Below are positions 53,472-60,385 of a stretch of 64,000 nt of DNA, one piece after another. A model generated the notes under the pieces. It searched no databases. It saw only the letters and a program-made list of their open reading frames with translations, and was not told the DNA's origin. The stretch comes from Caulobacteraceae bacterium UBA3198. Its GTDB lineage: Bacteria > Pseudomonadota > Alphaproteobacteria > Caulobacterales > Caulobacteraceae. Position 1 is the stretch's first letter. Each line of letters begins with the position of its first letter. A program made the translations under genes and the position numbers. The stretch lies in contig DEWY01000008.1 in the NCBI GenBank assembly GCA_002363865.1, positions 108,954 through 172,953 of the forward strand, in the 5' to 3' direction.

Positions 53472-53496
53472 AACGGCGAGGATCGACGGCGGTTCC
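53472..53496 (-). promoter_or_regulatory. EcfG-type promoter of the membrane protein/lipid kinase/phosphoesterase operon
   Basis: Minus strand GGAAC (53492-53496), 16 nt, CGTT (53472-53475). Confidence 0.72.
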
Positions 53497-53541
53497 CGTC
53501 GCTTCAGGCCAAGGCGGGCCCGGCGACGGCGGACCGGGTCT

Positions 53542-53566
53542 GGAACCCGACGCCGCGGCGCACGTT
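53542..53566 (+). promoter_or_regulatory. EcfG-type promoter of the glycine-zipper lipoprotein gene
   Basis: GGAAC (53542-53546), 16 nt, CGTT (53563-53566), 35 nt before the ATG at 53601. It diverges from the neighbouring EcfG-type promoter at 53472-53496. Confidence 0.75.
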
Positions 53567-53600
53567 CGGTTACTGGCACAAGCTCAAGGAGAGCCTGGAA

Positions 53601-53945
53601 ATGATGAAGTCTCTTATCGCTGTCGCGGGCGCTGGCCTTTTGGCCGCGGCCTGCACCTCCACCGGCACGGTGGAACGTAACGCCGCTGGCGGCGCAGCCC
53701 TCGGCGCCCTGGCGGGCGCGGTGATCGGCAATAATGTCGGGTCGGGCAATGCGGCCACGGGCGCCGCCATCGGCGCAGTCGCTGGCGGGGCCGCCGGCGC
53801 CTACAAGGGCTGCCGCGAAGACGGCGGCTGCGGCGCCGACGTTCCCAATCGTCGCCAGTATTACGATGAGCGCGCGGGTCGCTACTATTTCTACGACTCC
53901 GCAAGCCAGCGCTACTATTGGGAAGACGGCCAGCCCCGCTACTGA
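53601..53945 (+). CDS. Glycine-zipper 2TM lipoprotein
   Basis: 114 residues. Lipobox LLAAAC, then a glycine-zipper hairpin (GGAALGALAGAVIGNNVGSGNAATGAAIGAVAGGAAGAY, cited from G30 on), then a polar tail rich in Tyr and Arg ending YYWEDGQPRY with two cysteines (GCREDGGCG). Similar to SlyB/YmgG-type envelope proteins. AAGGAG lies 9 nt before ATG 53601. EcfG-type promoter upstream and a clear terminator downstream make it a single stress gene. Confidence 0.88.
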   Translation: MMKSLIAVAGAGLLAAACTSTGTVERNAAGGAALGALAGAVIGNNVGSGNAATGAAIGAVAGGAAGAYKGCREDGGCGADVPNRRQYYDERAGRYYFYDSASQRYYWEDGQPRY

Positions 53946-53971
53946 TCGGGCCGGCGGTTCAACGGAATTTA

Positions 53972-54003
53972 GGGGCGGTCAGCTTGCTGGCCGCCCCTTT
54001 TTT
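53972..54003 (+). terminator. Intrinsic terminator after the glycine-zipper gene
   Basis: GGGGCGG and CCGCCCC (53972-53978 / 53991-53997) form the base of a stem with an inner AGC/GCT, followed by TTTTTT. Confidence 0.9.
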
Positions 54004-54048
54004 GCGCGGCCAGTCCAGACGGCCGAGCTCAGCTGAGGGGTGCTGGAA

Positions 54049-54501
54049 ATGAAACGGACCAAAAGAGATCTTCAATTGGGCGGCCTTTGTCTGGCCGGAA
54101 TCATCCTGCTCAGCGGGTGTCAGGGGTGGCGGGAGGGCCTGGCCCAGGACACCCGTTGCGATCCGGTCATGGCCGAGATCTATTTCGAACCTGACTCCGC
54201 TGAGCTTGGGCCGGACGCCCTGGACCTGATTTCCGCCACCGCACAGGGCGCCTTGGGCTGCGCCATCGATGGCGTTGATGTTCTGGGCCTGGCCGACGCC
54301 ACAGGCGCCGCGGAGGTGAACCTCGCTCTGTCACAGGCGCGGGCGGCGGCCGTCGCCCAGGCCCTCGCCGAAGCCGGGCTGCCCGAGGCGGCCTTTGTCA
54401 CCCAGGCTGCAGGCCAGCGCGGCGCGGTGACCGCTGAGGGCGTGGACCGGCCGATGCGACGTCGGGTGGACATCCGGCTGCGGCTTTCAACGCCGGACTA
54501 G
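54049..54501 (+). CDS. Small OmpA-like lipoprotein
   Basis: 150 residues from ATG 54049 (a GTG three codons earlier is possible). Lipobox LLSGC followed by a compact OmpA-like domain: IYFEPDSAELGPDALDLISATA, VLGLADATGAAEVNLALSQARA and RPMRRRVDIRLR. It lacks the linker and barrel of larger OmpA proteins. It probably binds peptidoglycan from the outer membrane. No EcfG-type site was found before it; a terminator separates it from the glycine-zipper gene. Confidence 0.82.
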   Translation: MKRTKRDLQLGGLCLAGIILLSGCQGWREGLAQDTRCDPVMAEIYFEPDSAELGPDALDLISATAQGALGCAIDGVDVLGLADATGAAEVNLALSQARAAAVAQALAEAGLPEAAFVTQAAGQRGAVTAEGVDRPMRRRVDIRLRLSTPD

Positions 54502-54522
54502 TCGGCCAGCCCACAAGAGAAA

Positions 54523-54545
54523 GGCGGACCCCGTGGGGGTCCGCC
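54523..54545. terminator. GC hairpin after the small OmpA-like gene
   Basis: GGCGGACCCC (54523-54532) pairs perfectly with GGGGTCCGCC (54536-54545). The plus-strand tail is not U-rich; the minus-strand tail (TTTCTCTT) is. Confidence 0.5.
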
Positions 54546-54733
54546 GAAGTGGGTATCATCGAGAAAAGGGGGGGTGCGGAGACGGCAGGCTGACAGAGTA
54601 TCGCCAGCCTCAAGTCGGGGGGGGCGTCGCCGCCTCCGCAGGTTGAATAACTCGCCTGGCCCGGACCCGTTCCCATCCTCTGACAAGTTTTTTTGCGAGG
54701 CCCCAGAGGGCGCCGCGCGGTCCGTCAAGATCG

Positions 54734-54758
54734 GGAACGGAGAGGCTTGGCCGGCGTT
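54734..54758 (+). promoter_or_regulatory. EcfG-type promoter of the two-gene small membrane protein unit
   Basis: GGAAC (54734-54738), 16 nt, CGTT (54755-54758), about 50 nt before ATG 54809. Confidence 0.72.
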
Positions 54759-54808
54759 CTATGCCCAACGGCCAAGCCTGAGTTTGGCTGCAACCTGTGG
54801 GGTCCGCA

Positions 54809-55021
54809 ATGATCAGAGGTTACATGGCCGCCCATGGCGGGCTTGCCTATCTGGAGACCTCGTCCGCGCGCGCTCAGAGGAGCCAGCGGCGTCTGACCGC
54901 CGTCACGGCGATCCTGAGCATGGCCTGCGCCACCGCGCTTATCGGCGCGATGGCCAAGGCGGACGACGCAGTCGCCGGCGCGCCGCCTGCGCCGAGCCCC
55001 CTGCACCTCATCCGCATCTAG
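54809..55021 (+). CDS. Small membrane or exported protein of unknown function
   Basis: 70 residues from ATG 54809. An N-terminal polar segment (MIRGYMAAHGGLAYLETSSARAQRSQRRL) leads to one hydrophobic helix (TAVTAILSMACATALIGAMA) and a short Pro/Ala-rich tail. I recognise no family. It lies behind an EcfG-type promoter and 14 nt upstream of a second small membrane-protein gene, so both are predicted stress genes. The GTG four codons upstream is an alternative start. Confidence 0.6.
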   Translation: MIRGYMAAHGGLAYLETSSARAQRSQRRLTAVTAILSMACATALIGAMAKADDAVAGAPPAPSPLHLIRI

Positions 55022-55035
55022 CCAAGGAAAACCCG

Positions 55036-55335
55036 ATGGCCGAACCCCAAGACGAAATCGCCCCGAAGATGCCCGCCACCCCGGCTCGCCAGGGCGCGCT
55101 CGGCAAGCCGGTGATGATCGTGCTGCTGGTCTCTGTGACCCTGGCCTTTGTGGGCCTGATCGCCGCCTGGCTGTTCAGGGCCGACGATCTCGCCGAGGGC
55201 GACGTCCACGCCGGCCGCCAGGCCAGCGACGCCGCCCTGTTTGAAGAAAACGCCCCTGCGCCCCGCATTCCCGAGGCGGACGGCCCGGCTGGCCCGACCA
55301 CAGAGCCCCCGCCCGCGGCGCCCGTGAACCCCTAG
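55036..55335 (+). CDS. Single-pass membrane protein of unknown function
   Basis: 99 residues. A polar N-terminus, one membrane helix (VMIVLLVSVTLAFVGLIAAWLF, about 27-48) and an acidic, Pro/Ala-rich periplasmic tail. AAGGAAA lies about 6 nt before the ATG. Cotranscribed with the 70-residue gene upstream under an EcfG-type promoter. No family recognised. Confidence 0.68.
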   Translation: MAEPQDEIAPKMPATPARQGALGKPVMIVLLVSVTLAFVGLIAAWLFRADDLAEGDVHAGRQASDAALFEENAPAPRIPEADGPAGPTTEPPPAAPVNP

Positions 55336-55362
55336 GACCCGCACAGCTTCATCAAGCGCAAA

Positions 55363-55397
55363 AAAAGGGGTCAGAACCGACGGTTCTGACCCCTTTT
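55363..55397. terminator. Bidirectional terminator, 17-bp perfect inverted repeat
   Basis: AAAAGGGGTCAGAACCG and its exact complement flank a single central base. Runs of A and T at either end make it work for the plus-strand gene ending at 55335 and the minus-strand gene ending at 55418. Confidence 0.88.
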
Positions 55398-55417
55398 CCG
55401 TGCCTTTTTGAACAGGC

Positions 55418-55591
55418 TCAAACCACCGACTGTCCGCGGACCGCCCGGACCACAAAGCTCGCCACCAAGAGGACCAGGAAGACGACGAACAGCACCTTGG
55501 CGATGGTCGCCGCCAGGCCTGCGAGTCCGAGAAAGCCGAAATAGCCGGCGACAACCGCCAACACCGCAAACACAAGCGCCCAGCCCAGCAT
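55418..55591 (-). CDS. DUF1328 (YtjA-like) small membrane protein
   Basis: 57 residues from ATG 55591, preceded by GAAGGA. Two membrane helices with the family pattern MLGWALVFAVLAVVAGYFGFLGLAG and AKVLFVVFLVLLVASFV. DUF1328 proteins are widespread, short and of unknown function. An exact EcfG-type promoter lies 60 nt upstream. Confidence 0.88.
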   Translation of the reverse strand: MLGWALVFAVLAVVAGYFGFLGLAGLAATIAKVLFVVFLVLLVASFVVRAVRGQSVV

Positions 55592-55650
55592 GCTGTGATC
55601 CTTCAATCATGATGATCATCGGCGGCTCGATCACCGCCTTACAGCCGCCA

Positions 55651-55676
55651 AACGCCAGGGAAGGCGCGGTCGTTCC
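55651..55676 (-). promoter_or_regulatory. EcfG-type promoter of the DUF1328 gene
   Basis: Minus strand GGAAC (55672-55676), 17 nt, CGTT (55651-55654). Confidence 0.74.
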
Positions 55677-55711
55677 GCGCGCCCGCCTCGAAGGGGCGGG
55701 CGCGCGGGAGA

Positions 55712-56506
55712 TCAGGCCGCGGCCTTCGCCTTGCGGCGGGGATGGAAGAAGAGCGCCTGGCCGATCGCCGCCTTCACCGTTTCCGGCTGGAAGGGCTTGG
55801 TGATCAGGAAGGTGGGCTCTGGCCGTTCGCCCGTGAGCAGGCGTTCGGGGAAGGCAGTGATGAAGATCACCGGCACATCGAGGTCGGCCAGGATGTCCTT
55901 GACCGCGTCGATGCCCGAGGAACCGTCGGCCAGCTGGATGTCCGCCAGGACCAGGCCGGGGCGATTGCGCCCGACCGCGTCCACTGCTTCGGTGCGGGTG
56001 GCGGCGATGTCGACGACCGTGTGCCCAAGCTCCTTGACCAGGGCCTCGATATCGGCGGCGATCACAGGCTCATCCTCGATGATGAGCACGTCAGTGGCCA
56101 GTTCGGCGTCGATTTCCGACTGGGCTTCGGCGATCAGGGCGCCGACCTCATCGAAGCTGGCGCCCAGGATCTGGGCGGTTTCGCTGGGGGTGAACCCCTC
56201 AAGGGCCGTGAGCAGGAAGGCCTGCCGCGACCGCGGGGCGATCCGCATCAGACGGGAATTGGCGTCGTCGCCGCCGGCGTCGCCGGGCCCTTCCAGCTGG
56301 GCGCCGGTGGAACACCAGATGGCGTGAAAGACTTGATAGAGCGCGACCCGCGGGGTGAGGCCCGCGTCGAGGACCTTTTCGCCCGCCGCCAAGGCCTCAA
56401 GGGCCACGCGGACGTAATGGTCGCCAGTTGTTTGATCGCCGGTGAGCGCTCGCGCGTAGCGCCGGACATAAGGCAGATGCGGCGCCAGTCTGGCTAGAAG
56501 ACTCAA
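55712..56506 (-). CDS. phyR: General stress response regulator PhyR (sigma-like domain plus receiver)
   Basis: 264 residues from TTG 56506, preceded by GGGAGG; a longer frame would cover its own promoter. The N-terminal half is a sigma-factor mimic (SLLARLAPHLPYVRRYARALTGDQ to LLTALEGFTPSETAQILGASFDEVGALI); the C-terminal half is a receiver with D189 in LVLADIQLADGSSG. When phosphorylated, the sigma-like domain binds NepR and frees EcfG. It faces nepR-ecfG-phyK across a shared promoter region, and its own promoter is EcfG-type, implying positive feedback. Confidence 0.96.
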   Translation of the reverse strand: MSLLARLAPHLPYVRRYARALTGDQTTGDHYVRVALEALAAGEKVLDAGLTPRVALYQVFHAIWCSTGAQLEGPGDAGGDDANSRLMRIAPRSRQAFLLTALEGFTPSETAQILGASFDEVGALIAEAQSEIDAELATDVLIIEDEPVIAADIEALVKELGHTVVDIAATRTEAVDAVGRNRPGLVLADIQLADGSSGIDAVKDILADLDVPVIFITAFPERLLTGERPEPTFLITKPFQPETVKAAIGQALFFHPRRKAKAAA

Positions 56507-56582
56507 TGACCCCTCCCGTAGAGACAAGGATGACCACGCGACCCCCTCAATTGCGGCCGCGCTTGATCCATCAACCGCACAA

Positions 56583-56607
56583 AACGTCGCTGGAGGGAAC
56601 CGGTTCC
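56583..56607 (-). promoter_or_regulatory. EcfG-type promoter of phyR
   Basis: Minus strand GGAAC (56603-56607), 16 nt, CGTT (56583-56586). Its -35 lies inside the 16-bp palindrome 56594-56609 shared with the nepR promoter. Confidence 0.78.
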
Positions 56608-56621
56608 CTATGTTTGACGTT
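56596..56621 (+). promoter_or_regulatory. EcfG-type promoter of nepR-ecfG
   Basis: GGAAC (56596-56600), 17 nt, CGTT (56618-56621). It overlaps the divergent phyR promoter so that the two -35 elements form the palindrome AGGGAACCGGTTCCCT. Confidence 0.8.
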
Positions 56622-56745
56622 TTCGACATTCTGAGATCATGCGGCTATGGCTCGCTTGATGGAACTCGACGGGGGGGCTGGGCGTTTGAGCGATCAGAAT
56701 GACAGCATGAAGGGGCGTTCGCCGCCTGAGCGAGACGCCGGGGAT

Positions 56746-56940
56746 ATGATTGAACACCAATCCGAACAAACTTCGGCTGGGTCCGAGGTGAACGCTGCGG
56801 CCCTCGATGAAGCGCGCCTGCGCCAGCAGGCCATCGGCGTGCGCCTGCGTCAGATGTTCGACGAGGTGGTGAACGAGCCTGTGCCGGACGAATTCCTCGA
56901 TATTCTGCGTCGCGCCGACAAGTCGGCGGAGCAAGGCTGA
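56746..56940 (+). CDS. nepR: NepR anti-sigma factor
   Basis: The helical core IGVRLRQMFDEVVNEPVPDEFLDILRRAD is the NepR signature. NepR binds EcfG and holds it inactive until phosphorylated PhyR displaces it. The start is uncertain: ATG 56746 gives 64 residues, near the usual size, but in-frame ATGs at 56647, 56659 and 56707 would lengthen it to at most 97. None has a strong ribosome site. Its stop overlaps the ecfG start by one nucleotide (TGATG), which fits balanced production of sigma and anti-sigma factor. Confidence 0.9.
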   Translation: MIEHQSEQTSAGSEVNAAALDEARLRQQAIGVRLRQMFDEVVNEPVPDEFLDILRRADKSAEQG

Positions 56941-57533
56941 TGGTGGATCGTAGCCCCCGGGATCCGGCCCTCGACAACGCCTTCAAGGCCGAGATCGTCA
57001 CCCTCATCCCCCATCTGCGCGCCTTCGCCCGCACCCTGTGCGGCGACGCCACCGCCGCCGATGATCTGGCGCAGGACGCCATGATGAAGGCGTGGGACGC
57101 CCGCGCCAGCTTCCAGATGGGCACCAATATGAAGGCCTGGACCTTCATGATCCTGCGCAACCAGTTCTATTCCGAGAAGCGCCGGTCCTGGCGTCAGAGC
57201 CAACTCGACCAGGAAGCCGCCGAGCGCACCCTGGTGGCGGTGGACGACCCGGAGGCGCCGGTCGCCCTGGACGAACTGCGCCTGAGCCTGGGCATGCTGC
57301 CGCCCGAGCAGCGGGAAGCCCTCATTCTGGTGGGCGCCGGCGGCTTCGCCTATGAAGAAGCCGCCGAGATCTGCGGCGTCGCCGTGGGCACGGTCAAGAG
57401 CCGCGTCAGCCGGGCGCGGCGCGCCCTGCAGGCGATCCTTGAGGCTGGGGCCTATGACCGCGACGGCGGAGCCGCAGGCGATGCAATGAGGTCCATCCTG
57501 GCCGACGCCGAACGGCTCAGCACCGCGCGCTGA
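56940..57533 (+). CDS. ecfG: General stress ECF sigma factor EcfG (SigT)
   Basis: 197 residues. Region 2 (LIPHLRAFARTLCGDATAADDLAQDAMMKAWDARASFQMGTNMKAW) and region 4 (LGMLPPEQREALILVGAGGFAYEEAAEICGVAVGTVKSRVSRARRAL), cited by their limits, match the EcfG group. It recognises GGAAC-N16/17-CGTT, the element found upstream of at least nine transcription units in this window including its own. Coupled to nepR by stop/start overlap; the kinase gene begins 19 nt downstream. Confidence 0.96.
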   Translation: MVDRSPRDPALDNAFKAEIVTLIPHLRAFARTLCGDATAADDLAQDAMMKAWDARASFQMGTNMKAWTFMILRNQFYSEKRRSWRQSQLDQEAAERTLVAVDDPEAPVALDELRLSLGMLPPEQREALILVGAGGFAYEEAAEICGVAVGTVKSRVSRARRALQAILEAGAYDRDGGAAGDAMRSILADAERLSTAR

Positions 57534-57552
57534 CGGCCCGGGGGGCCAGGTC

Positions 57553-59265
57553 ATGAATGGGGATCCCTGGGCCTCTCTGGGCACCATACGCGTCCGGTTG
57601 ATCGCCGCCATGGCGGCGGCCCTTCTGCCGGTGCTCGCCCTTGGGGCGATTCAGACCGGCCTGGCCTTCAACCACGAGGCTCAACAGGTTCGCGCCACAC
57701 TCGGGTCGGCGGCCCAGCGCAGCGCGGCCGATGCGCGGGCGAGGATGGAGTCCGCCCACATCCTGCTTGAGACGCTGGCCCCTGGGTCCGTCGGCTTCTC
57801 CTGCGCCCAGAGGCTCGCCCAAATCACCGAGCGCATCCCTGGCTATGAAAATCTGATCCGGTTTGATCGCACCGGCCGGGTGGCCTGCGCCGCCGGTTCA
57901 GTGCCCCCCGACGCCGAACGGGCCGCTCGGCCCTGGTTCCGTCAAGTCCAGGAGAGCGATGAACTGGTGGTCACCCGTGATCCCGGGGCGGCCTATGACG
58001 ATCAACCGGCGCTGATGGCGGTGGTGCCGGCCTACACGGCCGCCGGCGAGTTTGACGGCGCCCTGGCCGCGGTCGTGTCGCTCGCCAGCCTGCAACCCAA
58101 CACCACGGCCGCGGCGTTGCCCGAGGGATCGGAGGTGGCGCTGCTGGACGCGGCCGGCCGATATCTCACCGCGACCGACGCCGCCGCCTTCGCCCCCGTG
58201 CCCGAGGGCTGGCAGGACCGCACCCAGTCGCTGGGCTCCTTCGTCTGGTACGCCCAGGTCGATGGCGAGCGCCGCGTGCATATCGCGGCGCCGCTGGTGG
58301 GGGAGAGCCTGTTTGTGATCCTGTCGGCTGAGTCCCCTGGTCTCTTTTCATGGGCTCGGCTGAATCCCCTGACCGGGCTCATCCTACCCCTGCTCACCTT
58401 CGCCCTGGTGCTGGGGTCGGTGTTCATCGCCGTGGACCGGGTGGTGGTGCGGTGGCTGATATATCTGCAGCGGATTGCCGCTCTCTATGCCCGCGGGCGG
58501 CTCACCGTGCGTCCGGCCCAGGCCGAAGACATGCCGCTGGAAATCCGCGATCTGGCCGAAGCCATGGAGAACATGGCCGACGCCATCGTCGGTCGCGACG
58601 CCTCCCTGCGGGAGTCCCTAGCTCAGAAGGACACCCTGCTGCGGGAGATCCACCACCGGGTGAAGAACAATCTGCAGGTGATTTCCAGCCTGCTTAGCAT
58701 GCAGCAGAGGGCGCTGACCGACCCGGGGGCGCGCGCGGCCATGTCCGACACTCGGCAACGGATCTCCGCGTTGGCCCTGGTGTATCGCGCCCTCTATCAG
58801 GGGCCGGACCTCAAACGCGTGGACCTGCGACCCTTCCTGGAGGAATTGACCGCGCAGCTGGTGGCTGGGGAGTCGCTCCATGGACCTGCGGTGCGCACCG
58901 AACTGCACGCCGACACCCTGATGATCGATCCCGATCGGCTGGCGCCTCTGGCCCTGTTCGCCGTGGAAGCCATCACAAATGCCCAGAAGCACGCCTTCGC
59001 CGGAGGAGGAGGCGTTCTGAGCGTGGACTTCCGGGTGGGCGATGATCAGGCCGTCCTGGAGATCGCCGACGACGGCGTGGCCAGCGACCAGGCCCTGGCT
59101 GGCGCCGGGGTGGGCCGCACCCTGATGACGGCCTTCGCGCGCCAGCTCCGCGGGCAGTCGGAGCTGTTCCGCAACGCCGCCGGCGGGGTCACCGTGCGCC
59201 TGGTCTTCCCGACGCCCGAGACGTCCACATCCCATGGGCAGGTCGGGAACCAGCAGGTCGCCTGA
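57553..59265 (+). CDS. phyK: Membrane-bound HWE/HisKA_2 sensor kinase of the general stress response (PhyK-like)
   Basis: 570 residues. Two membrane helices (about 14-36 and about 272-295) flank a periplasmic sensory domain of about 230 residues with several cysteines near its start (FSCAQRLAQI, VACAAGS). Then a HAMP-like linker, a HisKA_2 core with H368 in LLREIHHRVKNNLQVISSLLSMQ, and an HATPase with NAQKHAF. In Caulobacter the kinase encoded in this position phosphorylates PhyR. The 3' end contains the -35 element of the next gene's promoter. Confidence 0.92.
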   Translation: MNGDPWASLGTIRVRLIAAMAAALLPVLALGAIQTGLAFNHEAQQVRATLGSAAQRSAADARARMESAHILLETLAPGSVGFSCAQRLAQITERIPGYENLIRFDRTGRVACAAGSVPPDAERAARPWFRQVQESDELVVTRDPGAAYDDQPALMAVVPAYTAAGEFDGALAAVVSLASLQPNTTAAALPEGSEVALLDAAGRYLTATDAAAFAPVPEGWQDRTQSLGSFVWYAQVDGERRVHIAAPLVGESLFVILSAESPGLFSWARLNPLTGLILPLLTFALVLGSVFIAVDRVVVRWLIYLQRIAALYARGRLTVRPAQAEDMPLEIRDLAEAMENMADAIVGRDASLRESLAQKDTLLREIHHRVKNNLQVISSLLSMQQRALTDPGARAAMSDTRQRISALALVYRALYQGPDLKRVDLRPFLEELTAQLVAGESLHGPAVRTELHADTLMIDPDRLAPLALFAVEAITNAQKHAFAGGGGVLSVDFRVGDDQAVLEIADDGVASDQALAGAGVGRTLMTAFARQLRGQSELFRNAAGGVTVRLVFPTPETSTSHGQVGNQQVA

Positions 59266-59270
59266 CCGTT
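59246..59270 (+). promoter_or_regulatory. EcfG-type promoter of the entericidin-like gene
   Basis: GGAAC (59246-59250), 16 nt, CGTT (59267-59270), straddling the phyK stop codon and about 43 nt before ATG 59313. Confidence 0.75.
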
Positions 59271-59312
59271 AAGCTTGGCGACGCCGCCTTCCCTTTGAAA
59301 ACGGAGACCACC

Positions 59313-59450
59313 ATGCGTAAGCTCTTTCTTCTGGCCGCACTGACCGCCAGCCTCGGCATGACCGCCTGCAACACCATTTCCGGCGCCGGCCAGGACGTGG
59401 GCGCGGCCGGCGACGCCGTCACCCGTACCGCCGAAGACGCCAAGAACTAA
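59313..59450 (+). CDS. Entericidin EcnA/B-like lipoprotein
   Basis: 45 residues, easily missed. A signal peptide with lipobox GMTAC (cysteine 19) and the short mature part NTISGAGQDVGAAGDAVTRTAEDAKN. This is the entericidin pattern, small lipoproteins whose role in enterobacteria is linked to stationary phase and lysis. It lies between phyK and cheR, behind an EcfG-type promoter and before a clear terminator, so it is an independent stress gene. Confidence 0.85.
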   Translation: MRKLFLLAALTASLGMTACNTISGAGQDVGAAGDAVTRTAEDAKN

Positions 59451-59494
59451 GGACCGTCTGACAGGTCAGCCTCAGGGCTGAGCCGCCAGATGAC

Positions 59495-59530
59495 AAAGCC
59501 CCGCCCGGCGACGCCGCGGCGGGGCTTTCG
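59495..59530 (+). terminator. Intrinsic terminator after the entericidin-like gene
   Basis: AAAGCCCCGCC (59495-59505) and GGCGGGGCTTT (59518-59528) form an 11-bp stem ending in TTTCG. It may also serve the convergent cheR gene. Confidence 0.8.
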
Positions 59531-59557
59531 TATGTGGACGTCCGGCAGGCGCTGGGC

Positions 59558-60385
59558 TCAGGCGGCGGCCCGATCCGCGGACCGAAGGGCATAGAGCCCT
59601 GGGGCGTCGTCAACGGGCACGAGGGGTTCGGCGCCGGCCACAGGATCTTCGCCTGAGCCGAACAGCACCTTGCCCCCCGGATTGAGGGCGGCGGCGAGAT
59701 TTTCCACCACCTGGCGCTGGGCAGGCTCGATCATCGAGCCGATGACATTGCGACAGAACACGAGGTCGAAGCCCCGGACCCGGGACATGTCCCCGATCAG
59801 GTTCAACCGACGCCAGCGGATCGCCTGACGGATCTGAGGCGAAATCGCCCACATCTCGTCGACCTTTTCAAAGTGCCGGACCAGGCTGCGGATCGGCAGG
59901 CCGCGCTGGACTTCGAACTGGGTGTAGAGGCCGGTTTGGGCCTTCTCCAGGGCGCGTTCAGACAGGTCCGAGCCGAACAGCTCGAACCGGGCTTCAGGCC
60001 ACTGCCCGGCCATGTCGTCCACCAGCATGGCCAGGGAGTGGATTTCCTGGCCCGTGCCGCAGGCGGCGCTCCAGATGCGGATCGGCTGGTCCTTGCGACG
60101 ATGCGCCAGCTCGGGCGCCAGCACGTCGCGGAAATAGTCGAAGGCTGCGCGGTCGCGGAAGAAGCTGGTGTCGCCCGCGGCCATGGCCTCAACGATGGCC
60201 CAGATCAGCCGGTCCTCGCGGCGCGCCCGCAGGCCCGCCATCAGATCCCCGATGCTGTCAAAGCCCTCCCGGCGCGCCACGGGTCCCAGCCGGGTCTCCA
60301 GCAGATAGTCCTTGGCCGGGTCCACCTTCTGGCCGGACCTGGCCGCGCAGAGTTGGGCGACGAGTTCGCGGTCCTCGGGCTTCAT
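59558..60385 (-). CDS. cheR: CheR-family protein-glutamate O-methyltransferase
   Basis: 275 residues. N-terminal helical domain, then the SAM-binding domain with IRIWSAACGTGQEIHSLAML, ARFELFGSDLSERALEKA and FDLVFCRNVI. Methylates chemoreceptor glutamates. The start overlaps the stop of the CheY-like gene by 4 nt (ATGA). No chemoreceptor or CheA gene is nearby. Confidence 0.92.
   Translation of the reverse strand: MKPEDRELVAQLCAARSGQKVDPAKDYLLETRLGPVARREGFDSIGDLMAGLRARREDRLIWAIVEAMAAGDTSFFRDRAAFDYFRDVLAPELAHRRKDQPIRIWSAACGTGQEIHSLAMLVDDMAGQWPEARFELFGSDLSERALEKAQTGLYTQFEVQRGLPIRSLVRHFEKVDEMWAISPQIRQAIRWRRLNLIGDMSRVRGFDLVFCRNVIGSMIEPAQRQVVENLAAALNPGGKVLFGSGEDPVAGAEPLVPVDDAPGLYALRSADRAAA

Noticed and set aside
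53391..53579. 62-codon frame on the minus strand between the membrane protein and glycine-zipper genes
   Set aside because: Arg-rich, covers both EcfG-type promoters and lacks a ribosome site.
56507..56629. Longer version of PhyR starting at ATG 56629
   Set aside because: It would contain the phyR promoter within the coding region; TTG 56506 has a good ribosome site and gives the usual PhyR length.
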